Notes under the pieces: model-generated
Seen by the model: only the letters and a program-made list of their open reading frames with translations
Told to the model about the DNA's origin: nothing
Database searches by the model: none
Origin: Skermanella stibiiresistens SB22
GTDB taxonomy: Bacteria; Pseudomonadota; Alphaproteobacteria; Azospirillales; Azospirillaceae
DNA: 64,000 nucleotides
Assembly: GCF_000576635.1 (NCBI RefSeq)
Contig: NZ_AVFL01000025.1
Coordinates: forward strand, 57,429 to 121,428
Direction: 5' to 3'
In this document: positions 56,428-64,000 of the stretch, one piece after another
How positions within the stretch are numbered: the stretch's first letter is position 1
Layout: every line of letters starts with the position of its first letter
Made by a program: the position numbers and the translations under genes

Positions 56428-58152
56428 TCAATCCTCGCTCTGCTCCTTGCTCTGGGCACGGCGCAGGGCCGCACCCAGGATGTCGCCCAGGCTAGCGCCG
56501 GAGTCGGACGAACCGAACTCCTGCATGGCCTGCTTCTCTTCCTCGACTTCCTTCGCCTTGATCGACAGGCTGATGCGGCGGCCGCCGCGATCGACCTGGG
56601 TGACCTTGGCGTCGACCTTCTCGCCGATGGCGAAACGATCGGGACGCTGCTCGGAACGCTCACGCGACAGGTCGGACTTGCGGATGAAGCCGGAGAACCC
56701 GTCGGCGACCGCAACCTCGATGCCGCCATCGGTGATGGCGGTGACGGTCGTGGTGACGACGTCACCCTTCTTCATGCCAGCGGCCGCGCTCTCGAACGGA
56801 TCCGAGGACAGCTGCTTGATGCCGAGGCTGATGCGCTCCTTCTCGACGTCGACGTCGAGAACCTTGACCTTGACCTGATCGCCCTTCTTGAACTCGGCGA
56901 TGGCTTCCTCGCCCGACTTGTTCCAGTCGATATCGGACATGTGGACCATGCCGTCGATATCGCCGGGCAAGCCGACGAACAGGCCGAACTCGGTGATGTT
57001 CTTGACTTCGCCTTCCAGCTCGGTGCCCGACGGGAACTTGTCGACGAACGACTCCCACGGGTTGTCCAGGCACTGCTTGAGGCCCAGGCTGATGCGGCGC
57101 TTCTGCGGATCCACGTCCAGCACCATGACCTCGACTTCCTGGGAGGTCGAGACGATCTTGCCGGGGTGGACGTTCTTCTTGGTCCAGGACATCTCGGAGA
57201 CGTGCACCAGACCCTCGATCCCCGGCTCCAGCTCCACGAAGGCGCCGTAGTCGGTGATGTTGGTGACGCGGCCCTTGAACTTGGCCCCGACCGGGTACTT
57301 CGCCTCGACGCCTTCCCAGGGATCGGCTTCTAGCTGCTTCATGCCGAGGCTGATACGCTGGGTTTCCGGGTTGAAGCGGATGACCTGGACCGTGACGGTC
57401 TGGCCGATCTGCAGGGCTTCCGACGGATGGTTGATGCGGCGCCACGCGATGTCGGTGACGTGCAGCAGGCCATCGACGCCGCCCAGATCGACGAACGCGC
57501 CGTAATCGGTGATGTTCTTGACGACGCCCTGGAGAACCTGGCCTTCCTTGAGGTTGGCGACAAGCTCCGACCGGGCCTCGGCGCGGCTCTCTTCGAGCAC
57601 GGCGCGGCGGGACACCACGATGTTGCCGCGCGAGCGGTCCATCTTGAGGATCTGGAACGGCTGGGGGGTGCCCAGCAGCGGGGAAATGTCGCGGACCGGA
57701 CGGATGTCCACCTGGCTGCCCGGCAGGAACGCCACGGCGCCGGAGAGGTCAACCGTGAAGCCGCCCTTGACACGCCCGAAGATCACGCCGGTGACGCGGG
57801 ACTGATCGTTGAAGGACTTCTCCAGCAGCGTCCAGGCTTCTTCGCGCTTGGCCTTCTCGCGGGACAGGACGGCTTCGCCGTTCTTGTCTTCCATCCGCTC
57901 GAGGTAGACTTCGACCGTGTCGCCAGCCTTCAGCTCGACATTGCCACCGGGGCCGCCGAACTCCTTCAGGGCGACGCGGCCTTCCGACTTCAGCCCGACG
58001 TCGATAAGCACATTGTCGTTTTCGATCGAGATGACACGGCCTTTGACGACGGTACCTTCCAGGCTGTCGCTGGTGCCGAGCGTCTCCTCGAGCAACGCGG
58101 CGAAGCTCTCCATGCCGCCAAAGCTCTCGGATCTAGCTGCTGCTTGTGCCAT
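56428..58152 (-). CDS. rpsA: 30S ribosomal protein S1
   Basis: A 574-residue S1 with six S1/OB RNA-binding motifs in a row, for example NITDYGAFVDLGGVDGLLHV, NITDYGAFVELEPGIEGLVH and NITEFGLFVGLPGDIDGMVH. It binds mRNA leaders on the small ribosomal subunit. It lies downstream of cmk on the same strand with a 139-base gap holding its own promoter, the standard arrangement. Codon use is typical of a highly expressed gene. ihfB, which normally follows, is not adjacent here. Confidence 0.99.
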   Translation of the reverse strand: MAQAAARSESFGGMESFAALLEETLGTSDSLEGTVVKGRVISIENDNVLIDVGLKSEGRVALKEFGGPGGNVELKAGDTVEVYLERMEDKNGEAVLSREKAKREEAWTLLEKSFNDQSRVTGVIFGRVKGGFTVDLSGAVAFLPGSQVDIRPVRDISPLLGTPQPFQILKMDRSRGNIVVSRRAVLEESRAEARSELVANLKEGQVLQGVVKNITDYGAFVDLGGVDGLLHVTDIAWRRINHPSEALQIGQTVTVQVIRFNPETQRISLGMKQLEADPWEGVEAKYPVGAKFKGRVTNITDYGAFVELEPGIEGLVHVSEMSWTKKNVHPGKIVSTSQEVEVMVLDVDPQKRRISLGLKQCLDNPWESFVDKFPSGTELEGEVKNITEFGLFVGLPGDIDGMVHMSDIDWNKSGEEAIAEFKKGDQVKVKVLDVDVEKERISLGIKQLSSDPFESAAAGMKKGDVVTTTVTAITDGGIEVAVADGFSGFIRKSDLSRERSEQRPDRFAIGEKVDAKVTQVDRGGRRISLSIKAKEVEEEKQAMQEFGSSDSGASLGDILGAALRRAQSKEQSED

Positions 58153-58291
58153 TGAAACTCCTAAGGTTGATCATATAGCCGCCCCCGAACCGTCGGCATC
58201 CGATGGTTGAAACGGAATGGGGACCGCCGCGCCGGACCTCATGCCCGGCGACTTGTTTTACTGTTCCTGGATGGCTGGCTCGGCAGCGGGC

Positions 58292-59011
58292 CTACGCACA
58301 ATGATCGGAGAGGCCGGTTTTGGAGCTTATGAAGGATATCGCCGCGTCGAGCGCCTGATCGGCGTTCAATGACGAGGTATCAAGCAAAAATGCGTCGGCA
58401 GCCGGCTTGAGCGGGGCCACCGCTCTCTGGCTGTCGCGCGCATCTCGTTCCCTCATGTCCTCCAGGACGGCTGCATATATAACGGTGATGCCGCGATCCC
58501 GCAACTCTTTCAAACGCCGTTCGGCGCGCGCCTCGACCGAGGCGGTGACGAACAGCTTGGCGTCGGCGCCGGGGCACACGATGGTGCCGATGTCCCTGCC
58601 ATCCAGCACGGCGCCCCGGGCACCACCGGGAGGGTTCGACGCGAAATCGCGCTGGAACGCCAGCAGGGCCTCGCGGACGGCCGGGACCACCGCGACCTTG
58701 GACGCGGCGGCGGCGATCTCGTCGCCGCGCAACGCCGGATCGGCCAGCACGCGCGGCGTGGTTTCCGGATGGAGCGCCCGGGCGGCGGCGGTCGCGGCGG
58801 CGGCGTCCCCCGGATCGCCGCCGCCGCGGATCACCGCCAGACCGACGGCGCGGTAAAGCGAACCGGTGTCCAGATGGGCGAAACCCAGGCGATCCGCCAG
58901 CCGGCGGGCCAGCGTGCCCTTGCCGCTGGCCGCCGGTCCGTCGATCGCGACCACGAGGGCCTTGGGGGCGCCTTCAGGCATGCCTGACCTCAACTCATTC
59001 CTGGAATTCAT
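58292..59011 (-). CDS. cmk: cytidylate kinase
   Basis: A 239-residue (d)CMP kinase. P-loop GPAASGKG is at residues 25-32, followed by [11 protein letters not shown], and [20 protein letters not shown] binds substrate. The ATG at 59011 overlaps the aroA stop by four bases (ATGA), which decides the start over an ATG ten codons later. Part of the aroA-cmk-rpsA order. Confidence 0.97.
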   Translation of the reverse strand: MNSRNELRSGMPEGAPKALVVAIDGPAASGKGTLARRLADRLGFAHLDTGSLYRAVGLAVIRGGGDPGDAAAATAAARALHPETTPRVLADPALRGDEIAAAASKVAVVPAVREALLAFQRDFASNPPGGARGAVLDGRDIGTIVCPGADAKLFVTASVEARAERRLKELRDRGITVIYAAVLEDMRERDARDSQRAVAPLKPAADAFLLDTSSLNADQALDAAISFISSKTGLSDHCA

Positions 59012-60342
59012 GCCTCGGGAGCCGAGATGCGGGCTCCCAGTTCGTTCATCAACTCGACGAAACCGGGGAAGCTGGTCTCGATGAACTCCGAGTCGTCGAC
59101 CGCGACCGGCTGGGACGACGCCATGCCGAGCACCAGGAAGCTCATGGCGATGCGGTGGTCCATGGCGGTGGCGACGGTGGCCCCTCCGGGCGGCACGCCG
59201 GCGCCATGCACAGTCAGGCTGTCCGGCCCCGCCTCGACCGCGACGCCGCAGGCGGCGAGCCCGTCGGCGACCATGGCGAGCCGGTCGCTCTCCTTGACCC
59301 GCAACTCGGCCAGCCCGAGCATCCGGGTGGTTCCGTTGGCGCAGGCGGCCGCCACGGACAGGATCGGGTATTCGTCGATCATGGAGGGTGCCCGCTCCGG
59401 GGGCACAGTGACGCCGGTCAGCTCGCTGGAGCGGACGCGGAGGTCGGCGACCGGTTCGCCCGCCTGCTCGCGCCGGTTCAGGAAAGTGATGTCGGCGCCC
59501 ATCTCGATCAGGGTGTCATAGAGGCCGGTGCGGCGCGGGTTCATGCCGACATCGGTCAGGGTGACGTCGGAGCCGGGGCGGATCAGGGCCGCGACGGTCA
59601 GGAAGGCGGCGGAGCTGGGATCGGCCGGGACGTTGACCGTCTTGCCCGTGATCTCCGGCTCGCCGGTCACCGACACCGCCAGGGCGCCGCCCTCGATCCG
59701 CTCGGTTTTGACCGTGGCGCCGAAATGGGCGAGCATCAGTTCAGAGTGGTCGCGCGTCGGCTCGGCCTCGATCACGGTGGTGACGCCCGGCGTGTTGAGG
59801 CCGGCCAGCAGGATGGCCGACTTGACCTGGGCGGAGGCGACCGGCAGGCGGTAGGTGATCGGCACCGGGTTCTCGGTGCCGATGATCACCAGCGGCAGGC
59901 GTCCGCCGGACCGGCTGACGAAGCTGGCGCCCATCTGTTCCAGCGGGGTGGTGACCCGCGCCATCGGGCGCTTGGTCAGGCTGGCGTCGCCGGTGAAGAA
60001 GGTCGTGATCGGGTGGGTCGCGACCAAGCCCATCATCAGGCGGGCCGCCGTGCCGCTATTGCCCATATCGAGCACCTGGGACGCCTCGACCAGCCCGCCG
60101 ACGCCGACGCCGCGCACGCGCCAGACGCCGTGGTCGTCGCGCGTGATGGTGGCGCCCAGGGCCCGCATGGCCGCCGCCGTGTTCAGCACGTCCTCGCCGG
60201 TCAGCAGGCCATGGATGACTGTCTCGCCGATCGCCAGCGCCCCGAACATCAGCGCGCGGTGGGAGATCGACTTGTCGCCGGGGACTCGGACGGTGCCCGA
60301 CAGGGAGCCGGTTTGGCGGGACTGGAGCGGCCTGGGCGTCAT
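59008..60342 (-). CDS. aroA: 3-phosphoshikimate 1-carboxyvinyltransferase (EPSP synthase)
   Basis: A 444-residue EPSP synthase of the shikimate pathway. The family segments are [20 protein letters not shown] near the N-terminus and [13 protein letters not shown] around residue 95. [16 protein letters not shown] and the end [20 protein letters not shown] are standard. Ala at the residue after NSGTA and the overall pattern suit the class II type, by inspection only. It is the first gene of the aroA-cmk unit and is divergent from the TIGR02300 gene. Confidence 0.98.
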   Translation of the reverse strand: MTPRPLQSRQTGSLSGTVRVPGDKSISHRALMFGALAIGETVIHGLLTGEDVLNTAAAMRALGATITRDDHGVWRVRGVGVGGLVEASQVLDMGNSGTAARLMMGLVATHPITTFFTGDASLTKRPMARVTTPLEQMGASFVSRSGGRLPLVIIGTENPVPITYRLPVASAQVKSAILLAGLNTPGVTTVIEAEPTRDHSELMLAHFGATVKTERIEGGALAVSVTGEPEITGKTVNVPADPSSAAFLTVAALIRPGSDVTLTDVGMNPRRTGLYDTLIEMGADITFLNRREQAGEPVADLRVRSSELTGVTVPPERAPSMIDEYPILSVAAACANGTTRMLGLAELRVKESDRLAMVADGLAACGVAVEAGPDSLTVHGAGVPPGGATVATAMDHRIAMSFLVLGMASSQPVAVDDSEFIETSFPGFVELMNELGARISAPEA

Positions 60343-60538
60343 GCCGGTGCATCCTTTGGCTGACGGCGTTGGAAAGTGCGGAGGTTCCTAGCATGGATGG
60401 GCGCCAGGGGTAAGGGGTGGCGGCGCGGGGTCGACCCTACGGCCGACGGCGTCAATTAGATTTTGACATCAGTGCGGCGGCGTGGCAGACGGGCGTGCTT
60501 TGATCAATAGTTACCGTGATGAGACCGGAGGAATAGGC

Positions 60539-60934
60539 GTGGCGAAACCTGAGTGGGGAACCAAACGCATCTGCCCCAATTGCGGAGCGCGCTATTACGA
60601 CCTCCGTAAAGAACCGCCGGTTTGCCCCAGCTGCGGCACGACCTTCGACCCCGAGGCGCTGCTGAAGTCGCGCCGCGCCCGCCCCGCCCCCGTCGAGGAG
60701 GTGGTCAAGAAGGCCCCCGTCGAGACGGACGACGAGGAGGAGACGGTGGAGGCCGGGGAAGGCGAGTTGGAGGAGGCGGACGAGGTCGCGGTCGACGATC
60801 TGGACGAGGATGCCGAGGAGCCGGTCCAGGAGGAGGAGGACGACGATGTCCTGCTGGAGGATGCCTCCGAACTGGGTGACGAGGACGACATGGGCGAGGT
60901 CGTCGATGTCGAGGGCGAGGACGAGGAGCGCTGA
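60539..60934 (+). CDS. TIGR02300 (FYDLN acid) family protein
   Basis: A 131-residue protein restricted largely to alphaproteobacteria. The N-terminus has a rubredoxin-like zinc knuckle CPNCGARYYDLRKEPPVCPSC, with YYDLRK replacing the usual FYDLNK, and the second half is a long acidic tail (EDDDVLLEDASELGDEDD). GGAGG six to seven bases before the GTG at 60539 decides the start; a longer in-frame ATG lacks support. Function unknown. A tRNA-Ala gene follows on the same strand. Confidence 0.93.
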   Translation: MAKPEWGTKRICPNCGARYYDLRKEPPVCPSCGTTFDPEALLKSRRARPAPVEEVVKKAPVETDDEEETVEAGEGELEEADEVAVDDLDEDAEEPVQEEEDDDVLLEDASELGDEDDMGEVVDVEGEDEER

Positions 60935-61105
60935 TCGGCGCTCCAGACCCCCTGTTCTCCCCCCTGAAGGAAATCGGACCAAGAAATCGGAGCGGCGGTG
61001 AATTTTTCGCTTGAATGAGGGGTCCGGTTTGAGGATAGTCCCCGGCACCGCGAAGCCGGGTCACCCAGATCCCAGACGAGGCGACGCACCGGAATAATAA
61101 AGATT

Positions 61106-61180
<75 letters not shown>

Positions 61181-61181
<1 letters not shown>

Positions 61182-61228
61182 AAACAAAAAGGCCTCCGCC
61201 GATCGTTCGGCGGAGGCCTTTTTGTTTT
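61181..61228. terminator. long intrinsic terminator after tRNA-Ala
   Basis: A 22-bp perfect stem (61181-61202 with 61207-61228) with a four-base loop and A-run/T-run flanks. It is typical of a bidirectional terminator serving the tRNA (plus) and the RNase J-like gene (minus). Confidence 0.9.
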
Positions 61229-61318
61229 GGTCGTCTTTGCCGATGCCGGCGATGCGGCGACACAGCCGCGGCTTGATTTGATCAGCCGCGGCTGTGTTGG
61301 ATCGCCACCCGGTGAAGG

Positions 61319-62914
61319 TCAGGCGGCGAAGGCGGAGTTGGTGGACCGGCGCTCTGCGCGCTGTTCCGCCCGGATGCCGAAGGTCGCCTCGACCGAGCCG
61401 GCCCAGGGAAGCAGGAACTGGCCATCGTTGACCAGCCGGTCCGGCTCGATGTGTCCGACCACGGCGGTGTTGGTGTCGGCCAGCCGGATGATGTCGCCAT
61501 CCTCCGGAACCAGCGCCCGCTCGACACCGCAGCCGCGGGCGAGCCGGGCATGGGCCTCTAGGTGATGGATCTCGCCATGGACCGGTACCGCGAAGCGCGG
61601 GCGGACCAACTCGTACATGCGGGTCAGGTCACCGCGGGCCGGGTGGCCGGAGACATGGACCGGAGCGTCGGACGGCGTCACGATCGTGACACCCATCGTC
61701 TTCAGCAACTCGTAGATCGCTTCGATCGCGGGTTCATTGCCGGGAATGGTCCGGGCGGAGAAGATCACGGTGTCGCCGCGCTGGAGCGCCAGCGACCGGT
61801 GCTCGGCGCGGGCGATCTTGCTGAGCGCGGACCGCTCCTCGCCCTGGCTGCCGGTGCAGATCAGGACCAGGTTGCGGCGCGGAACCGACGAGGCTTCCGA
61901 CAGGCTGAGGAAGGGCGGCAGACCATCCAGGTAACCGCAGGCGCGGGCGGCCTTCTCCATCCGCAGCAGCGACCGGCCGGCCAGCACGACCTTGCGGTCG
62001 TTGGCGGCGGCGGCCATCGCCACGGCCTTCATGCGGGCGACGTTGCTGGCGAAGCAGGTCACCGCGATGGCGCCCTTCCGGTTGCGGAACGCCTCGATCA
62101 GCCCGGCCCTCGCCTGCCCTTCCGAGCCGGTGGTGCCCTCGACCTCGGCGTTCGTGCTGTCGCACACCATGGCGAGCACGCCCTCGTCGCCCAGACGCTT
62201 CAGGGCGGCGAAATCGGTCGCCTGACCGACCAGTGGCTCCGGGTCGAACTTCCAGTCGCCGGTGTGCAGCAGATTGCCGGCCTTGGTTCGGATCGCCAGC
62301 GAGACCGGCTCCGGAATGGAGTGGGTCACCGCGATCGTCTCGATGTCAAACGGACCGATCTTGATCCGGCCGCCGATCGGCATCGTGTTGACCTGGACCG
62401 AACGGGCGGCGCCCGCCTCCTTCAACCGTTCCCGGATCAGATGCGTGGCGAAGGGGGTCGCGTAGATCGGGCAGGTCAGGCGCGGCCACAGGTGATGGAT
62501 GGCGCCGATATGGTCCTCGTGGGCATGGGTCACGACCAAGCCCACGACATCGTTCATCCGCTCCTCGATGAAGGCGGGGTCGACCATGAAGGACTGGACC
62601 TCGGGCATGTCGTCGCCACCGAACGCGACGCCGGCGTCGACGATCAGCCATTTGCCGGCGTGACCGTACAGGGTCATGTTCATGCCGATGCGGTTGCAGC
62701 CGCCGAGGGGGAGGAAGATAATCTCGTCGGCGCCGGGCACGGGGCCGCGGACCGGGGTGGTGGATGCGGGAGCACGGGGCTTTTTGGTCGCGGCGGCCCT
62801 GGCCGGCGCGATCGGCGCGGTCGAGACCAGAGGCTCGCCGACACCGAGATCCTGGGCGCTCCGAACGGAAAGGGTGGATGTCCGCAAGCGGCGGCGATCC
62901 CTTGAACTTCTCAT
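61319..62914 (-). CDS. RNase J-like metallo-beta-lactamase ribonuclease, short C-terminus
   Basis: A 531-residue beta-CASP nuclease. The HxHxDH zinc motif is THAHEDHIGAIHH (H130, H132, D134, H135). LHTGDWKFD, MVCDSTNA and the later SGHPARGDLTRMYELVRP and VPVHGEIHHLEAHARL complete the active site. It differs from usual RNase J: an Ala/Pro-rich N-terminal extension of about 60 residues, GGCNRIGMN where GGxGEIGMN is usual, and a chain that stops after LLPWAGSVEATFGIRAEQ, about 80-90 residues short of the C-terminal dimer domain. It may be a divergent paralogue. Confidence 0.82.
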   Translation of the reverse strand: MRSSRDRRRLRTSTLSVRSAQDLGVGEPLVSTAPIAPARAAATKKPRAPASTTPVRGPVPGADEIIFLPLGGCNRIGMNMTLYGHAGKWLIVDAGVAFGGDDMPEVQSFMVDPAFIEERMNDVVGLVVTHAHEDHIGAIHHLWPRLTCPIYATPFATHLIRERLKEAGAARSVQVNTMPIGGRIKIGPFDIETIAVTHSIPEPVSLAIRTKAGNLLHTGDWKFDPEPLVGQATDFAALKRLGDEGVLAMVCDSTNAEVEGTTGSEGQARAGLIEAFRNRKGAIAVTCFASNVARMKAVAMAAAANDRKVVLAGRSLLRMEKAARACGYLDGLPPFLSLSEASSVPRRNLVLICTGSQGEERSALSKIARAEHRSLALQRGDTVIFSARTIPGNEPAIEAIYELLKTMGVTIVTPSDAPVHVSGHPARGDLTRMYELVRPRFAVPVHGEIHHLEAHARLARGCGVERALVPEDGDIIRLADTNTAVVGHIEPDRLVNDGQFLLPWAGSVEATFGIRAEQRAERRSTNSAFAA

Positions 62915-63228
62915 ACAGCTTGATCTTTCTTGCTTGCGTCCAGAAGTGGGGGGCGAAGCCCCGCCGAAATGGTCCGGACCGGTTTAAAACGACGCATCAC
63001 GTGACGCGCCCACTGAATTTCTCGAAAACATCGCAGATAGCCGGATAAATGATCCGCCATCGGCGTTTGGATGGAACCGTTCTGACGAAATGGCGCGCTA
63101 GGCGCCGAATGCGCTAAAGCGAAACGGAAAAACGAAAAACCCGGCCGCCGCGAACGGCACCGCGAAGCGATGCGATCCGAGGAACCGGGTGCGCTGATAA
63201 GCTCCAAGCCTATCTTGATATCGAATCA
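62915..63228. other. 314-base interval upstream of the RNase J-like gene
   Basis: It lies between tRNA-Tyr and the RNase J-like gene, both on the minus strand, and probably holds the latter's promoter. An A-rich patch at 63118-63142 is the only compositional feature. No gene or clear hairpin. Confidence 0.5.
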
Positions 63229-63314
63229 TGGTGGAGGGGGCTGGATTCGAACCAGCGTACGCTATCGCGGGCAGATTTACAGTCTGCTGCCTTTAACCAC
63301 TCGGCCACCCCTCC
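63229..63314 (-). tRNA. tRNA-Tyr (anticodon GTA)
   Basis: An 86-nt class II tRNA with a long variable arm. It starts GGAGGGGTGGCCGAGTGG, has the anticodon loop CTGTAAA (GTA), and ends CCCCCTCCACCA with CCA encoded. Confidence 0.96.
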
Positions 63315-63350
63315 GGATGGAACTGTCTCAACCCTCGAGGGGTGGTGATT

Positions 63351-63426
<76 letters not shown>

Positions 63427-63545
63427 GTATCTCTGGTGATTGTCTCGTGTGTGCCGTCTAGTCGTATTCCGCCAACCGTTCCCCTGCCCTACCCCGGCGC
63501 CTGCACCAAAGCGGCGGCCGGTCCTTGGACCCTATGGAAGAACGA

Positions 63546-63620
63546 TGGAGCGGGCGAAGGGATTCGAACCCTCGACCCCAACCTTGGCAAGGTTGTGCTC
63601 TACCCCTGAGCTACGCCCGC
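63546..63620 (-). tRNA. tRNA-Gly (anticodon GCC)
   Basis: A 75-nt cloverleaf with CCA encoded. Acceptor GCGGGCG pairs with CGCCCGC, the anticodon arm is CAACC-TTGCCAA-GGTTG and the T loop TTCGAAT. Confidence 0.97.
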
Positions 63621-63967
63621 GAAACTCGTGATCAAAGGAGACTGGAAAAATGCGATGTGGAAGAGGCCATGCCTGCCGATGTGATCGGCGCGCCCAGCCG
63701 GGCGCCTTCCAGCCGGGCATTCCTGTTCCCGGCCCCCACTCGGTCCCACTTCGACCAACCCGTCGAAGCTTCGTTCCCTCCTGGGGTCCCCGCGCTTTCA
63801 GTTCCTTTGATGGAGAAACCGTGGATCCGGGTATCCTGATGGCGACTCCCAAACCAGAGGCGCCAGCACCATTCTACCGGAATACATGTGGTGAAAGGTA
63901 AACTTTTCAACCACGTCGTTCGATAACCAACCCTCTCGGGCTTCGCGCGCGCGACACGCGGCTGGCG
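63621..63967. other. 347-base spacer between 5S rRNA and tRNA-Gly
   Basis: All RNA genes on either side are on the minus strand, so this could be a transcribed spacer downstream of an rRNA operon or the promoter region of a separate tRNA cluster. Open frames here lack gene-like features. I see no clear terminator. Confidence 0.5.
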
Positions 63968-64000
63968 GACCTGGCGGCGACCTACTCTCCCACGTCTTGA
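63968..64000 (-). rRNA. rrf: 5S rRNA, 3' end only
   Basis: The minus strand reads TCAAGACGTGGGAGAGTAGG and then TCGCCGCCAGGTC, the conserved 3' end of 5S rRNA. The rest of the gene, and presumably 23S and 16S, lies right of the window. Confidence 0.93.

Noticed and set aside
63632..63910. Short open frames between the 5S rRNA and tRNA-Gly
   Set aside because: No ribosome-binding site or family-like sequence; more likely a spacer.

Overview
The window is about 66-68% G+C by eye. It looks like chromosome of an alphaproteobacterium, most likely Rhodospirillales/Azospirillaceae. The support is the alphaproteobacterial order aroA-cmk-rpsA ... ihfB-lapA ... pyrF-trpF, a bamD-recN-ligA run, a TIGR02300 (FYDLN) protein, and a tRNA cluster beside the 3' end of a 5S rRNA gene. 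This placement is inference; no 16S or 23S sequence is in view.

Layout. 1-4.0 kb: acyl-CoA dehydrogenase (cut by the left edge), PIG-L deacetylase and NodS-like methyltransferase in a translationally coupled row; then a 34-bp-arm hairpin repeat, a broken Rpn nuclease gene and a convergent family-2 glycosyltransferase. 4.1-10.4 kb: LysR regulator divergent from an ABC importer, an 8-oxoguanine-deaminase-like amidohydrolase and a Rieske oxygenase, a probable catabolic operon for an N-heterocycle. 10.4-18.8 kb: a carbon-storage neighbourhood with an LpqC/PHB-depolymerase-like esterase, an MmgR-like small RNA, a LuxR-type regulator with a degenerate receiver, glgC-pgm, a CheY-like protein and small exported or phasin-like proteins. 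18.9-24 kb: YgjV, a repeat-bearing hypothetical protein, an SDR, an NCS2 purine permease and an Asp/Asn hydroxylase-like protein. 24.2-30.9 kb: a siderophore-iron locus (TonB receptor, FhuC, FhuD, FhuB and FhuF-like proteins) behind a candidate Fur box. 31-38.4 kb: PPOX flavoprotein, lipoprotein, ligA, recN, bamD, DUF3422. 38.7-43.9 kb: a second five-gene importer/catabolic operon (NMT1-type ABC importer, nitrilase, amidohydrolase).

44.2-60.3 kb is mostly minus strand and carries the conserved block aroA-cmk-rpsA-ihfB-lapA-pyrF-trpF, split in two places. An autotransporter, zinc-less ADH, SDR and GST module of about 7.5 kb lies between rpsA and ihfB. An ornithine-cyclodeaminase/FAD amine-oxidase pair lies between lapA and pyrF. 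60.5-64 kb: TIGR02300 protein, tRNA-Ala(GGC), a short RNase J-like protein, then tRNA-Tyr, a second identical tRNA-Ala(GGC) in inverted orientation, tRNA-Gly and the 5S rRNA end.

Two functional themes recur. First, nitrogen scavenging: two separate NMT1-type ABC importers, each linked to a metal-dependent amidohydrolase, plus an NCS2 purine permease. Second, carbon storage: the MmgR-like RNA overlaps a TGC-rich box that recurs twice upstream of a small exported protein, which points to a shared regulator, perhaps PhaR. No CRISPR array, intact transposon, integrase or prophage was found.
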